From NCBI RefSeq assembly GCF_009617575.1, contig NZ_WIXJ01000001.1, forward strand, positions 496,001 to 560,000: DNA of 64,000 nt. The letters run 5' to 3'. The stretch is from Rhodocyclus gracilis (GTDB lineage Bacteria > Pseudomonadota > Gammaproteobacteria > Burkholderiales > Rhodocyclaceae). Of the stretch, positions 30,546-39,855 are shown piece after piece (the first letter of the stretch is position 1; each line of letters opens with the position of its first letter). Both the position numbers and the translations under genes were made by a program. The notes under the pieces are model-generated. The model was not told the DNA's origin. It saw nothing but the letters and a program-made list of their open reading frames with translations, and did no database searches.

Positions 30546-32009
30546 TTATTGAGTATTGCGGCGGCGCGCGGCGTAGCGGTCGCGGAAGGTACCGCCCTGC
30601 GGTGCCGGCAGATCGCGGCCAAGCGTCCACGCTGGCGCGAGACCCAAGACGCGAATGCGGTCTTCGCCGCCTGCCAGCCAGCCGAGATAACGCGACAGCA
30701 GGCGGGCGGCGCGCGCGTAAAACGCCGGGCGCATCGCCAGCCAGGCCCACGCCTTGCCGCCCAGTCGCTCGGACCACGGACGCAAACCGCGAGTTGTCTG
30801 CCGTTCGCGTAGCGTCCGCAGCAACTGCGACAGGGGAATGCGCACCGGGCAAACCGAGCCGCACTGGTTGCACAGCGTCGACGCCTGCGGCAGGTCGAGC
30901 GCGCGCTCAAGCCCGGTGAACATGGGCGTCAGCACCGAACCCATCGGCCCCGGATAGACCCAGCCATAGGCGTGACCGCCGACGGTCTGATAGACCGGGC
31001 AATGGTTCATGCAGGCGCCGCACCGGATGCAGCGCAGCATGTCGCGAAAATCGTCGTCGAGGAGGGTACTGCGGCCGTTGTCGACGAGGATGAAATACAG
31101 ATGCTCGGGGCCGTCCGGGTCGCCTTCGCCCTTGACGCCGGTAAGCAGCGAGACGTAATTGGAAATCGACTGCCCCGTCGCCGAGCGCGTCAGCACGCGC
31201 AGCAGCGTCGCCACATCGTCGAGCGTCGGCACGACTTTCTCGATGCCGGTGATGACCACGTGCACCTTCGGCAGGGTCGTCACCATGCGGCCGTTGCCTT
31301 CGTTGGTGACGAGTGCGACACCGCCGCTTTCGGCGATCAGGAAATTGCCGCCGGAAATGCCCATGTCCGCCGACAGGAAATGCTCGCGCAGCGCCTCGCG
31401 CGCCTCACGCGTCAGCGCCGGAATGTCCGTCTGCCGCGGCTTCTTGTGCGTGCGCGAAAAGAGATCGGCGACTTCGTCGAGGTTCTTGTGAATCACCGGC
31501 GCGATGATGTGCGACGGCGCTTCGTTGCCGGCGATCTGCAGGATGTATTCGCCAAGATCGGTCTCGACCGGCTGCACGCCGCCGGCTTCCAGGGCAGCGT
31601 TGAGATCCGCTTCTTCCGAGAGCATCGACTTCGATTTGATCGCCTTCTGTAAACCGTGGCGACGCGCGATCTCCAGCGTGTGCGCGCAGACTTCGGCGCC
31701 ATTGCGCGCCCACAGCACGGTCGCACCGCCCGCCGTCGCCTTGGCCTCGAAGGTTTCCAGCCAGACGTCGAGATCGTCGATGACCTTGCTACGGATCGCC
31801 TGCGCCGCGTCGCGAACCGCCTCGAAATCGATGGCATCGGCCTGCCCGGCCGCCGCCGCGCACGCCTTGGCGTCGGCGTCGAAGGCACGCACCGCCGCCG
31901 CCCGCATGTCGACGAACTTGCCTTTCGCGGTTTTCAGGTTGGCCTGCAGTTTGACGTCGGCCAGCCGCTCACCCACGCGTGCCGCGAAATGCATCGATTG
32001 CTGGCGCAT
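30546..32009 (-). CDS. lutB: lactate utilization Fe-S protein B
   Basis: A 487-residue protein with an N-terminal LUD domain and a C-terminal ferredoxin-like domain. Two [4Fe-4S] motifs are visible: CIRCGACMNHCPVY and, 50 residues on, CNQCGSVCPVRIPL. It passes electrons from lactate oxidation. The frame is open far upstream but the real start is the ATG at 32009, with GGAGGAG 7 nt upstream; the extra upstream frame is shadow of lutA. ATG and the lutA stop share one base (TGATG), so lutA and lutB are coupled. Confidence 0.96.
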   Translation of the reverse strand: MRQQSMHFAARVGERLADVKLQANLKTAKGKFVDMRAAAVRAFDADAKACAAAAGQADAIDFEAVRDAAQAIRSKVIDDLDVWLETFEAKATAGGATVLWARNGAEVCAHTLEIARRHGLQKAIKSKSMLSEEADLNAALEAGGVQPVETDLGEYILQIAGNEAPSHIIAPVIHKNLDEVADLFSRTHKKPRQTDIPALTREAREALREHFLSADMGISGGNFLIAESGGVALVTNEGNGRMVTTLPKVHVVITGIEKVVPTLDDVATLLRVLTRSATGQSISNYVSLLTGVKGEGDPDGPEHLYFILVDNGRSTLLDDDFRDMLRCIRCGACMNHCPVYQTVGGHAYGWVYPGPMGSVLTPMFTGLERALDLPQASTLCNQCGSVCPVRIPLSQLLRTLRERQTTRGLRPWSERLGGKAWAWLAMRPAFYARAARLLSRYLGWLAGGEDRIRVLGLAPAWTLGRDLPAPQGGTFRDRYAARRRNTQ

Positions 32010-32800
32010 CAGAGAGCTCCTCCGCCGGCGACGCCCTTGGCGCCGCCTGTCGCTGCGTCGGCGCCGTGCTCGACGCCATCGACGCCGGCCAGCACTTCGG
32101 CCACGTGCAGGACGCGCGTCTGTTCGTCGCCTTCCCGCCGCAAGCGGCCTTCGATGTTGAGCAGACAGCCCAGATCGCCGCCGACGATGGCGTCGGCCTG
32201 CGTCGCACGCACGTTGCCGCACTTGCGCGCGGCAATGGCCGCCGACAGATCGCCGAACTTGAGCGAAAAGGCACCACCGAAACCGCAGCACTCATTGGCC
32301 GCCGTCATCTCGCGCAATTCGAGGCCGGGCACTTTCGACAGCAAGTGCCGCGGCTGTTCGCGAATTCCCAACCCGCGCAGGCCGCTGCACGAGTCGTGGT
32401 AAGTGACACTGCCGGCAAAGCGGCCGGCGACGGTGTCCACCTTGAGTACGGTACACAAGAAATCGGTGAGTTCGAATACACGCGCGGAGAGCGCCTTCGC
32501 CCGCGCCGCCCAGTCGTCTTCGTCCGCCAGCAGCAGCGGATACGCGTTGCGGATGTGGTCGGCGCACGAACCCGAGGGCGCGACGACGTAATCGAAGCCC
32601 TCGAACTCGGCGATCACCTTCTTTGCCAGTTGCTGCGCCACAGCACGGTCGCCGGAGCTGTAGGCGGGCTGTCCACAGCACGTCTGCCCGTCGGGAACCG
32701 TGACGGAACAACCAGCGTCTTCGAGCAACTGCAAGGTGGCAAAACCGACGCTCGGACGCATCAGGTCGACAAGACAGGTAACGAACAGGGCAACGCGCAT
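32009..32800 (-). CDS. lutA: lactate utilization Fe-S oxidoreductase A
   Basis: A 263-residue protein with two cysteine-rich CCG domains of the LutA/GlpC/HdrB type: TCCGQPAYSSGD with C36-like Cys pairs and HDSCSGLRGLGI, NECCGFGGAFSLKF. These bind Fe-S clusters and form the catalytic part of L-lactate oxidation with LutB and LutC. It is slightly longer than usual (about 240), with a Gly/Ala-rich C-terminal tail from about residue 240. First gene of the lut operon and divergent from an IclR regulator, 135 bp apart. Confidence 0.96.
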   Translation of the reverse strand: MRVALFVTCLVDLMRPSVGFATLQLLEDAGCSVTVPDGQTCCGQPAYSSGDRAVAQQLAKKVIAEFEGFDYVVAPSGSCADHIRNAYPLLLADEDDWAARAKALSARVFELTDFLCTVLKVDTVAGRFAGSVTYHDSCSGLRGLGIREQPRHLLSKVPGLELREMTAANECCGFGGAFSLKFGDLSAAIAARKCGNVRATQADAIVGGDLGCLLNIEGRLRREGDEQTRVLHVAEVLAGVDGVEHGADAATGGAKGVAGGGAL

Positions 32801-32851
32801 GATGGTAAGCTAGTGCGCCGCACAAACGGCGGCGAATGAAGGCAGAGCGGG

Positions 32852-32861
32852 CTCCGCGGAG
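32852..32861. promoter_or_regulatory. palindrome in lutA-iclR intergenic region
   Basis: CTCCGCGGAG is a perfect 10-bp palindrome in the 135 bp between the divergent lutA and iclR-family genes. It is a possible operator for the IclR-type regulator. The palindrome is short and GC-rich, so it may be chance. Confidence 0.3.
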
Positions 32862-32935
32862 GCGCTATGGTAGTCTGCCGACCGTGAAAACGAAAGCCGC
32901 ACACGGTGCAAGCCGGCGCACGACCAGGGTGGGAA

Positions 32936-33724
32936 ATGACTGAGCAGGCCACAGAGAAATCGTCAATTCAGGTGATCGAACGGACCTCGGCCCTGTTCGC
33001 CGCGCTGGCTGAATTGCCGTCGCCCGCCAGTCTCAAGGCACTCGCCGCACACGCTGGTCTGCACCCGTCGACGGCGCACCGCATTCTCGCCTCGCTGGCC
33101 AGCGCACGTCTCGTCGAGCGGCACGAGGGCGGCACCTACGCGCTGGGCATTCGCCTGCTGGAACTGGGCGCGGTCGTCAAAGCGCGCCTGTCGATCCGCG
33201 ACGTAGCCCGCCCGCTGATGGAACGCCTGCACGAAAGCATCGGCGAAGCCGTCAATCTCGGAGTGCGCGACGGCGACGAAATCATCTATATCGAACGCAC
33301 CTCCGGTGGTCGCGCGCTGCTGCGTGTGGTCTACCTCGTCGGCGGCCGCGCACCGCTGCATCTGACCTCGCTCGGCAAGCTCTTTCTGGCCGCCGACAGT
33401 GCCGACGCGGTACTCGCCTACGCCCGCCGCAGCGGTCTGCCGGGAAAGACACCGCACTCGCTGACTACGCAAGCGGCGCTGGAACGCGAACTCGACTGGA
33501 TTCGCCGGCACGATCTGGCCTTCGATAACGAAGAGGCGGAAATCGGTCTGCGCTGCGTCGCCGCACCGATCCGTGACGACGAGGGGCACGTCATTGCCGG
33601 CCTCTCGGTCTCGGCGCCGAGCGAACGCCACGACGCCCGCTGGGCGGCGCAGGTGAAGTCCTGCGCGCAGGCGATCTCGCAGGCGCTCGGCTATCGCCCG
33701 CCCGCCCCGACGCGCCTCGCCTGA
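32936..33724 (+). CDS. IclR-family transcriptional regulator
   Basis: A 262-residue regulator. An N-terminal winged helix-turn-helix (about residues 10-75: SLKALAAHAGLHPSTAHRILASL) is followed by the IclR effector-binding domain (about 80-255) with the SGRALLRVVYLVGGRAPLHLTSLGK and GLRCVAAPIRDDEGHVIAGLSVS blocks. The ATG at 32936 follows an AGGGTGGG-like site; a GTG at 32906 is possible. Its divergent position next to lutABC suggests it controls the lactate operon in response to an organic acid. Effector unknown. Confidence 0.93.
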   Translation: MTEQATEKSSIQVIERTSALFAALAELPSPASLKALAAHAGLHPSTAHRILASLASARLVERHEGGTYALGIRLLELGAVVKARLSIRDVARPLMERLHESIGEAVNLGVRDGDEIIYIERTSGGRALLRVVYLVGGRAPLHLTSLGKLFLAADSADAVLAYARRSGLPGKTPHSLTTQAALERELDWIRRHDLAFDNEEAEIGLRCVAAPIRDDEGHVIAGLSVSAPSERHDARWAAQVKSCAQAISQALGYRPPAPTRLA

Positions 33725-33875
33725 ATCTGCGCCGCGCCTTTACTGGAACGCGTCCAGAGCGCAAACACGCGGCTGAGCACGGAGCAAGCGCGCGTGAAAC
33801 CGGTGCATCGCAGATAGCACGTCAGCGTGGTTAGCGATGGACGCCGCACACGACGCACTCCGACACACCCGTCAC

Positions 33876-33904
33876 AAAAAAAAGGCGCCCGTTCGACGGG
33901 CGCC
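33876..33904 (-). terminator. intrinsic terminator of D,D-peptidase gene
   Basis: A perfect 9-bp stem (33884-33892 with 33896-33904, loop TCG) is followed on the minus strand by eight T (33883-33876). It is placed 45 bp downstream of the D-alanyl-D-alanine endopeptidase stop. Confidence 0.9.
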
Positions 33905-33948
33905 CGCGACACCGACTGCCTATACGATCAGGCGCGCAGATCAGGCGC

Positions 33949-34983
33949 TCAGGCGCGCGTCGTTGCCTTGCGCTGCGCGGACGAGCCTTCCATCCAGCGC
34001 TTGATGCGGTTGGCGTCACCGATGCGCGTCAGTTTGCCAGCGGAGTCGAGCAGAACGATCACCACCGGCTTTTCGGCAACGCGTGCCTGCATGACGAGGC
34101 ACTTGCCGGCTTCCTGGATATACCCCGTCTTCGACAGCATGATGTCCCAGCTATTGCTGGCGACGAGACGGTTGGTGTTGTTGAACTCCATGCTGCGCCC
34201 ACGAATTTCCGCCGTGGCATTCGCCGTCGTCGAAAACTCGCGAATCTGCGGATAGTGCGCCGCTGCCGACACCATGCGCGACAGATCGCGGGCGGTGGAG
34301 ACGTTCTCGCTGGTCAGCCCCGTCGGATCGGAGAAGTGGGTGTACTTCATCCCCAAGGACGCCGCCTTGCGGTTCATCGCCGCAACGAAGGCGCTCATGC
34401 CGCCGGGGTAGTGGCGGGCCAGCGCGTGTGCGGCGCGGTTTTCCGAGGACATCAGGGCGAGCAGCAAAGCCGTTTCGCGGGTCAGCGTCGTTCCCGGCGC
34501 CAGACGCGAGCGGCTGCCGCGCAGCGTGTCGATATCGTCTTCGGTGATGGTGATGGTTTCCTGCATGTCCGGCGCGCTGTCGAGCACGACCATGGCCGTC
34601 ATCAGCTTGGTGATCGACGCAATCGGCGCGACGACATCGGCGTTTTTCTCGAAAATGACGCCGCCGCCCTGATCGACCACCAGCGCCGACACCGACTGCA
34701 CGGAAACCGTCGAATCGCGCGTCGCGAGGCGGCTCGCCGAACCACTGTCGGCGGGGCTGGCGATGACCGGACGCACATTGCTCGCATGCTTGGCGTGCAC
34801 CTTCGCGGAGGTGGCGACTTTTGCCTGCTCCCTGGCGGGCGCCTTGGCCTTGGCGTGCGGCTTGCTGACGGAGGGCTTGGCCTTCTTGTGCGCCGAGGTA
34901 TTCGTCGCGTCCTGCGCCGCGCCGGCAACGCCTACGTTGAGGCCGAGTGCCAGCACCGCCGCGGTCAGTAGTTTGACTCGCAT
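33949..34983 (-). CDS. pbpG: D-alanyl-D-alanine endopeptidase (PbpG/DacA family)
   Basis: A 344-residue periplasmic low-molecular-weight penicillin-binding protein that trims peptidoglycan crosslinks. All three active-site motifs are there: S123-I-T-K126, S180-E-N182 and K285-T-G287. The signal peptide ends near GVAGAAQ (about 23). A 70-residue Ala/Lys/Ser-rich, positively charged linker (25-95) separates it from the domain and could bind the wall. The ATG at 34983 has GGGAGA upstream; the frame extends to 35058 without a better start. It ends at a strong terminator. Confidence 0.93.
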   Translation of the reverse strand: MRVKLLTAAVLALGLNVGVAGAAQDATNTSAHKKAKPSVSKPHAKAKAPAREQAKVATSAKVHAKHASNVRPVIASPADSGSASRLATRDSTVSVQSVSALVVDQGGGVIFEKNADVVAPIASITKLMTAMVVLDSAPDMQETITITEDDIDTLRGSRSRLAPGTTLTRETALLLALMSSENRAAHALARHYPGGMSAFVAAMNRKAASLGMKYTHFSDPTGLTSENVSTARDLSRMVSAAAHYPQIREFSTTANATAEIRGRSMEFNNTNRLVASNSWDIMLSKTGYIQEAGKCLVMQARVAEKPVVIVLLDSAGKLTRIGDANRIKRWMEGSSAQRKATTRA

Positions 34984-35049
34984 GTAAATCTCCCAGCATG
35001 TAAAACGTGGCGCCGATTCTACCCCCCTTTCCGCGAAATTAAAAAAAGA

Positions 35050-35078
35050 CAATAACAATCAGTCTGTTGAGAAATCAA
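35050..35078 (-). promoter_or_regulatory. candidate sigma-70 promoter of D,D-peptidase gene
   Basis: TTGATT and TTATTG are 17 bp apart on the minus strand, in an AT-rich patch 67-95 bp upstream of the start codon. The -35 matches 4 of 6 consensus bases and the -10 only about 3 of 6, so this is tentative. Confidence 0.3.
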
Positions 35079-35367
35079 TCTCAGGAGGCATCTGAACAAC
35101 TCGGGCGCCACGCCAGACAGCCCACCGCCCCACCCCGCCCGGCCGTGCAGACGGCGCGCGGCAGACAGACCCGGCGCGCGCGAGTACATGCGAGCACGGG
35201 AGTGCGCGACGTATTGCGTGCCTGCCCAGACGAGCCATCGCCCCACGGAATTACCCGATTTCAAGTAACGCCGCCGCCCGCACGATGCGCTAGGATTCCT
35301 GCATGACGTAACAGAGTATTAATGCCATCGTCGAGGGGGAGCCGCCCGGAAATTCATCAGCCGGGCA

Positions 35368-35382
35368 GCGCCGCTGCGGCGC
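35368..35382 (+). repeat. hairpin in leader of CheB/CheR fusion gene
   Basis: GCGCCGC and GCGGCGC are perfect inverted arms separated by one base, 26 nt upstream of the GTG start. In RNA it would form a 6-bp stem with a 3-base loop. Confidence 0.45.
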
Positions 35383-35408
35383 CTGACCACTGAGCACAAG
35401 GAGTACGC

Positions 35409-38400
35409 GTGCAGGAGATAGCGAAAGGAGCGGGCAGCGATGCCGCCGCTGTTGCCGACGCTGTGAGCGACAGTGATCCGGGCCATGACATCGCCGCGCC
35501 AGAACGCCCGCGGCAGGCGGCGCACACGCCGTCGGCGAACGAACAGGGCGGGCAGGCAGATTCCGGCCTCAGCGATGCCCTGCCGACAGGCACGGCATTC
35601 GCGGCCCCGGTCAAGCCATCCACGCACTCCGCCCACGCGACAAACGCCTGTGCCCCGGCGTCGGCCTTCGCCTTCGTCTCCGCCGAAACCCTGCCGGCGA
35701 TTGTCGTCGCCGACGCGCGCGCGAACGACGCATCGGCAAACGAGCAAAGTGGCGGCTCGCCGCTCATCACGGAGCGAACGGGCGACTTCGCCAACGACTA
35801 TTGCATCGCCGGGATCGGCGCCTCGGCGGGCGGGCTGGAGGCCTTGTGCGCCTTTTTCGACTGCATGCCGGCGGACAGCGGCATCGCTTTCGTCGTCGTC
35901 CAGCATCTGGCGCCCGAGCAAAAAAACGCCGGCGCCGACATTCTGGCGCGCCACACGCCCATGCCGGTGCGCGTCGCGGTCAACGGCATGCGGCCGCGCC
36001 CGAACGAGGTCATCACGACGCCGCCGCACACGACCATCCAGCTCGTCGACGGTGCGCTGCGCTTGCAGGCGCAGGGGCGCCAAGGATCGAGCGACCTGCA
36101 GATCGACCGCTTTCTCGCCTCGCTCGGACAGGACCGCGGCGACCGGGCGATCGCCATCATTCTCTCCGGCGGCGGTGCCGACGGCGCCATCGGTCTGAAG
36201 CGGATCGAAGCGAGTGGCGGCATCGTCATCGTGCAATCGCCCGAAACGGCAACCTACCCGACCATGCCGCGCAGCGCCATCGCCACCGGACTGGCCAGCG
36301 AAGTGCTGTCGATCCCCGAAATGCCGGGCGTCCTCCTCGACTACGCCCGCCATCCCTACACTGACGGCCCTCACTCGCTGCCGCCGATCGCCAAGATCGC
36401 CGGCGCCGTCGAGGACATCCTGACGCGCCTGCGCAATCAGCGCGGCTACAGCTTCGCGGGCTACAAGCACGGCACACTCATCCGCCGCATCCAGCGCCGC
36501 ATGGGGCTGCGCGGCATCCTGCGCTGGAACGAATACGCCAGCCTCCTGAAGCGCGACACGCGCGAAACCGACGCGCTCTACCAGGACCTGCTGATCGGCG
36601 TCACCGAATTCCTGCGCGATGCCGACGCCTGGGCAGAACTGCGCGAAAAAGTGCTGATGCCGCTCGCCACCCTGAGCGCCACGCACGAACCGCTGCGCAT
36701 CTGGGTCGCCGGCTGCTCGACCGGCGAAGAGGCGTACTCGATTGCCATCCTCACCCGCGAAGTCCTGCGCGAGCAGGGCAGCACGCGCGGCGTGCAGGTC
36801 TTCGCCACCGACGTCAACGCTGCCGCCCTGCAAACCGCGCGGCGCGGCACCTACCCGAGCGGCATCGCGGCGCTGCTGCCAGCAGGCTGGGCCGAACGCT
36901 ACTTTCATCCGAGCGACGACGGTCAGCACCTGCGCATCGTCCGCGAGTTGCGCGAATCGGTCGTTTTCGGCGCCCACAACGTACTCGCCGACCAGCCGTT
37001 CTGCCGCCTCGACCTCATCTGCTGCCGCGATCTGCTGATCTATCTCGACAGCGAAACGCAGCAACGGGTGCTATCGCAGTTTCACTTCGCGCTGCGTCCG
37101 GGCGGCACGCTGTTTCTCGGCAACGCCGAATCGGTCGGCCAGCAGGAAGACATCTTCCTGCCGATCTCGCGGCGCTGGCGCATCTTTCAGCACGCCGAGA
37201 GCATTCCGCAGCGCAGCGGCGACGGCGTCTTCGAAACCTTGCCGGAACCACGCACCTCGTCCTCCCGGCGCAGTATCGAAGCGCTCGCCGAGCAACTCAT
37301 CCTCGACCACTTCTCGCCCGCCGCCGTCCTCGTCAACGACAAGTTCGAGGCACTCTATTTCAGCGGGGCGACCCTTGAGTTTCTCAACCGCCCGCGCGGC
37401 ACGCCGACGCGCGATGTGCTGACGCTGGCGCGCGACGGCCTGCGCCCACCGCTGCGTAACGCGCTGCGCCGGGCCATCGCCGAATGCAAGAGCGTCCGTG
37501 TCAGCGCCCGCCTGAAGCAGGCGACGGGCTTTCAGCCGGTGCGCATCACCGTCAGCCCGGCGGGCAGCAACACCGGCGGTGAAGCGCTGCTGCTGGTGGT
37601 CTTCGAACACCGCGCGCAACTCGCCGAAGCGCAGCAGGAACACAGCGAAAGCGCGCAGATCCGTCAGCTTGAAGAAGAGCTGAAAAGCGTTCACGAAGAA
37701 CTCGACCTGACGGTCGAACGCCTCGAAAGCGCCAACGAAGACCTCAAGGTCGCCAACGAAGAAGTCCTCTCGATCAACGAAGAATTGCAGTCGATCAACG
37801 AGGAACTCGAAAGCGGCAAAGAGGAAATACGCGCCATCAACGAGGAAGTGAAAGTCGAGAACCAGCAACTGCACGCCAGTATCGAGAGTCTGAACGCCCG
37901 CCGGCGCGAGACCGAACTGCTCTTCATCAATGCCCGCCTGGCCACGCTGCGCCTCGACCAGAATCTGCGCATCCGCTGCTTCTCGCCGGCCGTGCGCGAT
38001 CTGTGCAAGCTGCTCGCCGGTGACTACGGGCGACCGGTGACCGACATCTCACCCGACTGCATCGGCCACGGCGTCGCCGAAGATGCCGCTGCCGCGCTCG
38101 CCGGCCAGAGCCCGCGCGCGCGCGAACTGCGCCTCTCCGACGAACGCTGGTGGCTGCGCCAGATCTACCCCTCGCGCACCAGCGACGGCCAGATCGACGG
38201 CGTCATCGTCACCTACGCCGACATCAACGACAGCAAGGAAAACGCCGAGGCCGCCGCCGTCGCGCAGCGGCGCATGGCGGAAACGCTGGAGGAACGCGTC
38301 GCCAGCCGCACCGGCCAGTTGCGGGCACTGGCCGCCGAGCTGTCGCTCGCCGAAGAGCGCGAACGCCGCGCGCTGGCGCAGGATCTGCACGACGATCTCG

Positions 38401-38999
38401 GGCAAGTGCTCTCCATCGTCAAGATCAAGCTCAGCTCGCTCGATCACAGCGAACGACGCGGCAAGATGCGCACTCCGCTCAAGGAGATCGAATCGCTGAT
38501 CGACCAGGCCAACCGCTCGGTGCGCTCGCTGATGATGCAACTGAGCCCGCCCATCCTGCAGACGCTCGGCCTGAGCGCCTCACTCGAATGGCTGGCCGAA
38601 GAGATGGAGCGCGTCTTTGGCGTTGCCGTGCGCATCGACGACGACGGCGCCGACAAGCCACTGGAAGAGCCCGCCCGCACCAGTCTCTTCCGTGCCGTGC
38701 GCGAACTGCTCATCAACGTCGCCAAACACTCGGGCACACAGGTCGCCGAACTCAACTGCCTGCGCGACGGCGCCAACATCACGGTTTCCGTCACCGACAA
38801 CGGCAACGGCTTCAACTACCCGGAATCGGTCGACGATCTCATGCAGCACGCCAGCTTCGGCCTCCTGAGCGTACGCGAACGCGTCGAATTTCTCGGCGGA
38901 CAAATGCACGTCGACAGCGCCCCTGGTGACGGCACGACGGTCACCCTCACCATTCCCGTGGGCGACAGCAGCACACACTTTCCGGAGGAAACCCCATGA
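35409..38999 (+). CDS. CheB-CheR-PAS-histidine kinase fusion protein
   Basis: A 1196-residue hybrid. Residues 1-130: low-complexity leader. 130-315: CheB methylesterase with Ser (GASAGG), His (VQHL) and Asp (GGGADGA). 328-595: CheR methyltransferase with the AGCSTGEEAYS SAM motif. 625-870: a PAS-like region and a long coiled coil (about 731-840). 977-1018: HisKA_3 dimerisation domain with the phosphorylated His in LHDDLGQVLS. 1094-1184: HATPase_c with NxxKHS and DNGNGF. GTG start with AAGGAG 5 nt upstream. It overlaps the LuxR-type regulator by 4 bp, so that regulator is its likely partner. CheB and CheR are unlikely to serve the canonical chemotaxis pathway; no receiver is attached to CheB. 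Confidence 0.93.
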   Translation: MQEIAKGAGSDAAAVADAVSDSDPGHDIAAPERPRQAAHTPSANEQGGQADSGLSDALPTGTAFAAPVKPSTHSAHATNACAPASAFAFVSAETLPAIVVADARANDASANEQSGGSPLITERTGDFANDYCIAGIGASAGGLEALCAFFDCMPADSGIAFVVVQHLAPEQKNAGADILARHTPMPVRVAVNGMRPRPNEVITTPPHTTIQLVDGALRLQAQGRQGSSDLQIDRFLASLGQDRGDRAIAIILSGGGADGAIGLKRIEASGGIVIVQSPETATYPTMPRSAIATGLASEVLSIPEMPGVLLDYARHPYTDGPHSLPPIAKIAGAVEDILTRLRNQRGYSFAGYKHGTLIRRIQRRMGLRGILRWNEYASLLKRDTRETDALYQDLLIGVTEFLRDADAWAELREKVLMPLATLSATHEPLRIWVAGCSTGEEAYSIAILTREVLREQGSTRGVQVFATDVNAAALQTARRGTYPSGIAALLPAGWAERYFHPSDDGQHLRIVRELRESVVFGAHNVLADQPFCRLDLICCRDLLIYLDSETQQRVLSQFHFALRPGGTLFLGNAESVGQQEDIFLPISRRWRIFQHAESIPQRSGDGVFETLPEPRTSSSRRSIEALAEQLILDHFSPAAVLVNDKFEALYFSGATLEFLNRPRGTPTRDVLTLARDGLRPPLRNALRRAIAECKSVRVSARLKQATGFQPVRITVSPAGSNTGGEALLLVVFEHRAQLAEAQQEHSESAQIRQLEEELKSVHEELDLTVERLESANEDLKVANEEVLSINEELQSINEELESGKEEIRAINEEVKVENQQLHASIESLNARRRETELLFINARLATLRLDQNLRIRCFSPAVRDLCKLLAGDYGRPVTDISPDCIGHGVAEDAAAALAGQSPRARELRLSDERWWLRQIYPSRTSDGQIDGVIVTYADINDSKENAEAAAVAQRRMAETLEERVASRTGQLRALAAELSLAEERERRALAQDLHDDLGQVLSIVKIKLSSLDHSERRGKMRTPLKEIESLIDQANRSVRSLMMQLSPPILQTLGLSASLEWLAEEMERVFGVAVRIDDDGADKPLEEPARTSLFRAVRELLINVAKHSGTQVAELNCLRDGANITVSVTDNGNGFNYPESVDDLMQHASFGLLSVRERVEFLGGQMHVDSAPGDGTTVTLTIPVGDSSTHFPEETP

Positions 39000-39640
39000 C
39001 CACCCGCGTCCTGCTCGTCGACGACCACAAGATCCTGCGTGAAGCACTCGGCAGCGTCCTCGAACGCGAAAACGACCTCGCCCTCATCGGCGAAGCCAGC
39101 GAAGGCGACGAAGCGCTGCGCCTGTCGCGCGAGTTGAAGCCGGACGTCGTGGTCATGGACATCGGCCTGCCGCTCGTTTCCGGGATCGAAGTCACGCGCC
39201 GCCTGCTGCGCGATCACCCCGACATCCGCGTGCTCGCCCTGTCGACCTTCTCCGACCGCCGCATCGTCCTGCAAATGCTCGACGCCGGCGCCAGCGGCTA
39301 CATCGTCAAGTCGGCCGGGCGCGACGAACTGCTGCGCGGCATCCGCTCGCTGGCGCAAGGCCGCACGTACATCTGCCCGGAAGTCGCCGCCATCGTCGTC
39401 GACAGCGTACGCGGCCGCAAGCCGACGCAACGCATCAACGGCGAACGCCTTGGCCGGCGCGAACGCGAAGTCCTGCAACTGCTCGCCGACGGTCGCACCT
39501 CGCCGGAAATCGCCGGCACGCTGCACATCGCCACCAGCACCGTCGAAGTCCACCGCCGCAACATCATGCGCAAACTCGACCTGCACAGCGTCGCCGAGCT
39601 GACCAAATACGCCATCCGCAACGGCCTGACGACCGCCTGA
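38996..39640 (+). CDS. NarL/FixJ (LuxR-type) response regulator
   Basis: A 214-residue response regulator: receiver domain (about 1-120, acidic DDHK near residue 10, phospho-Asp in VVMDIGLP, Lys in IVKSAGRDE) and a C-terminal GerE/LuxR helix-turn-helix (about 145-210, LGRREREVLQLLADGRTSPEIAGTL). The ATG overlaps the stop of the CheB/CheR/kinase fusion by 4 bp (ATGA), which strongly suggests a cognate pair. Target genes are not identifiable. It resembles the regulator at 52423 in this window. Confidence 0.95.
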   Translation: MTTRVLLVDDHKILREALGSVLERENDLALIGEASEGDEALRLSRELKPDVVVMDIGLPLVSGIEVTRRLLRDHPDIRVLALSTFSDRRIVLQMLDAGASGYIVKSAGRDELLRGIRSLAQGRTYICPEVAAIVVDSVRGRKPTQRINGERLGRREREVLQLLADGRTSPEIAGTLHIATSTVEVHRRNIMRKLDLHSVAELTKYAIRNGLTTA

Positions 39641-39855
39641 AGCGCCTCCGCCACGCCAGCGCCCCAAGCCCAACGACGCCCGCCATGTCATGCGCCGAAC
39701 GCCAAAGACGCTGCGAACTACGGCATATCCGACAGCCCGTATCAACACTTGCCGGTATATTCCATGAACATTTCCTCTCGCTATAGTCGGCGCCAATGCA
39801 GTCCGTACCATCGAGGGCGCGCCAGCCGTGCGCGCCCAGCCGCGAGGAGAGACGC

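Larger units (their letters stand above)
34984..35408. other. divergent intergenic region, 425 bp
   Basis: No gene is supported. A minus-strand TTGATT-N17-TTATTG pair (35078-35050) near an AT-rich patch may drive the D,D-peptidase gene. A 7-bp hairpin, GCGCCGC-T-GCGGCGC (35368-35382), lies 26 nt before the CheB/CheR fusion start and may affect its translation. The rest is GC-rich and featureless. Confidence 0.5.
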
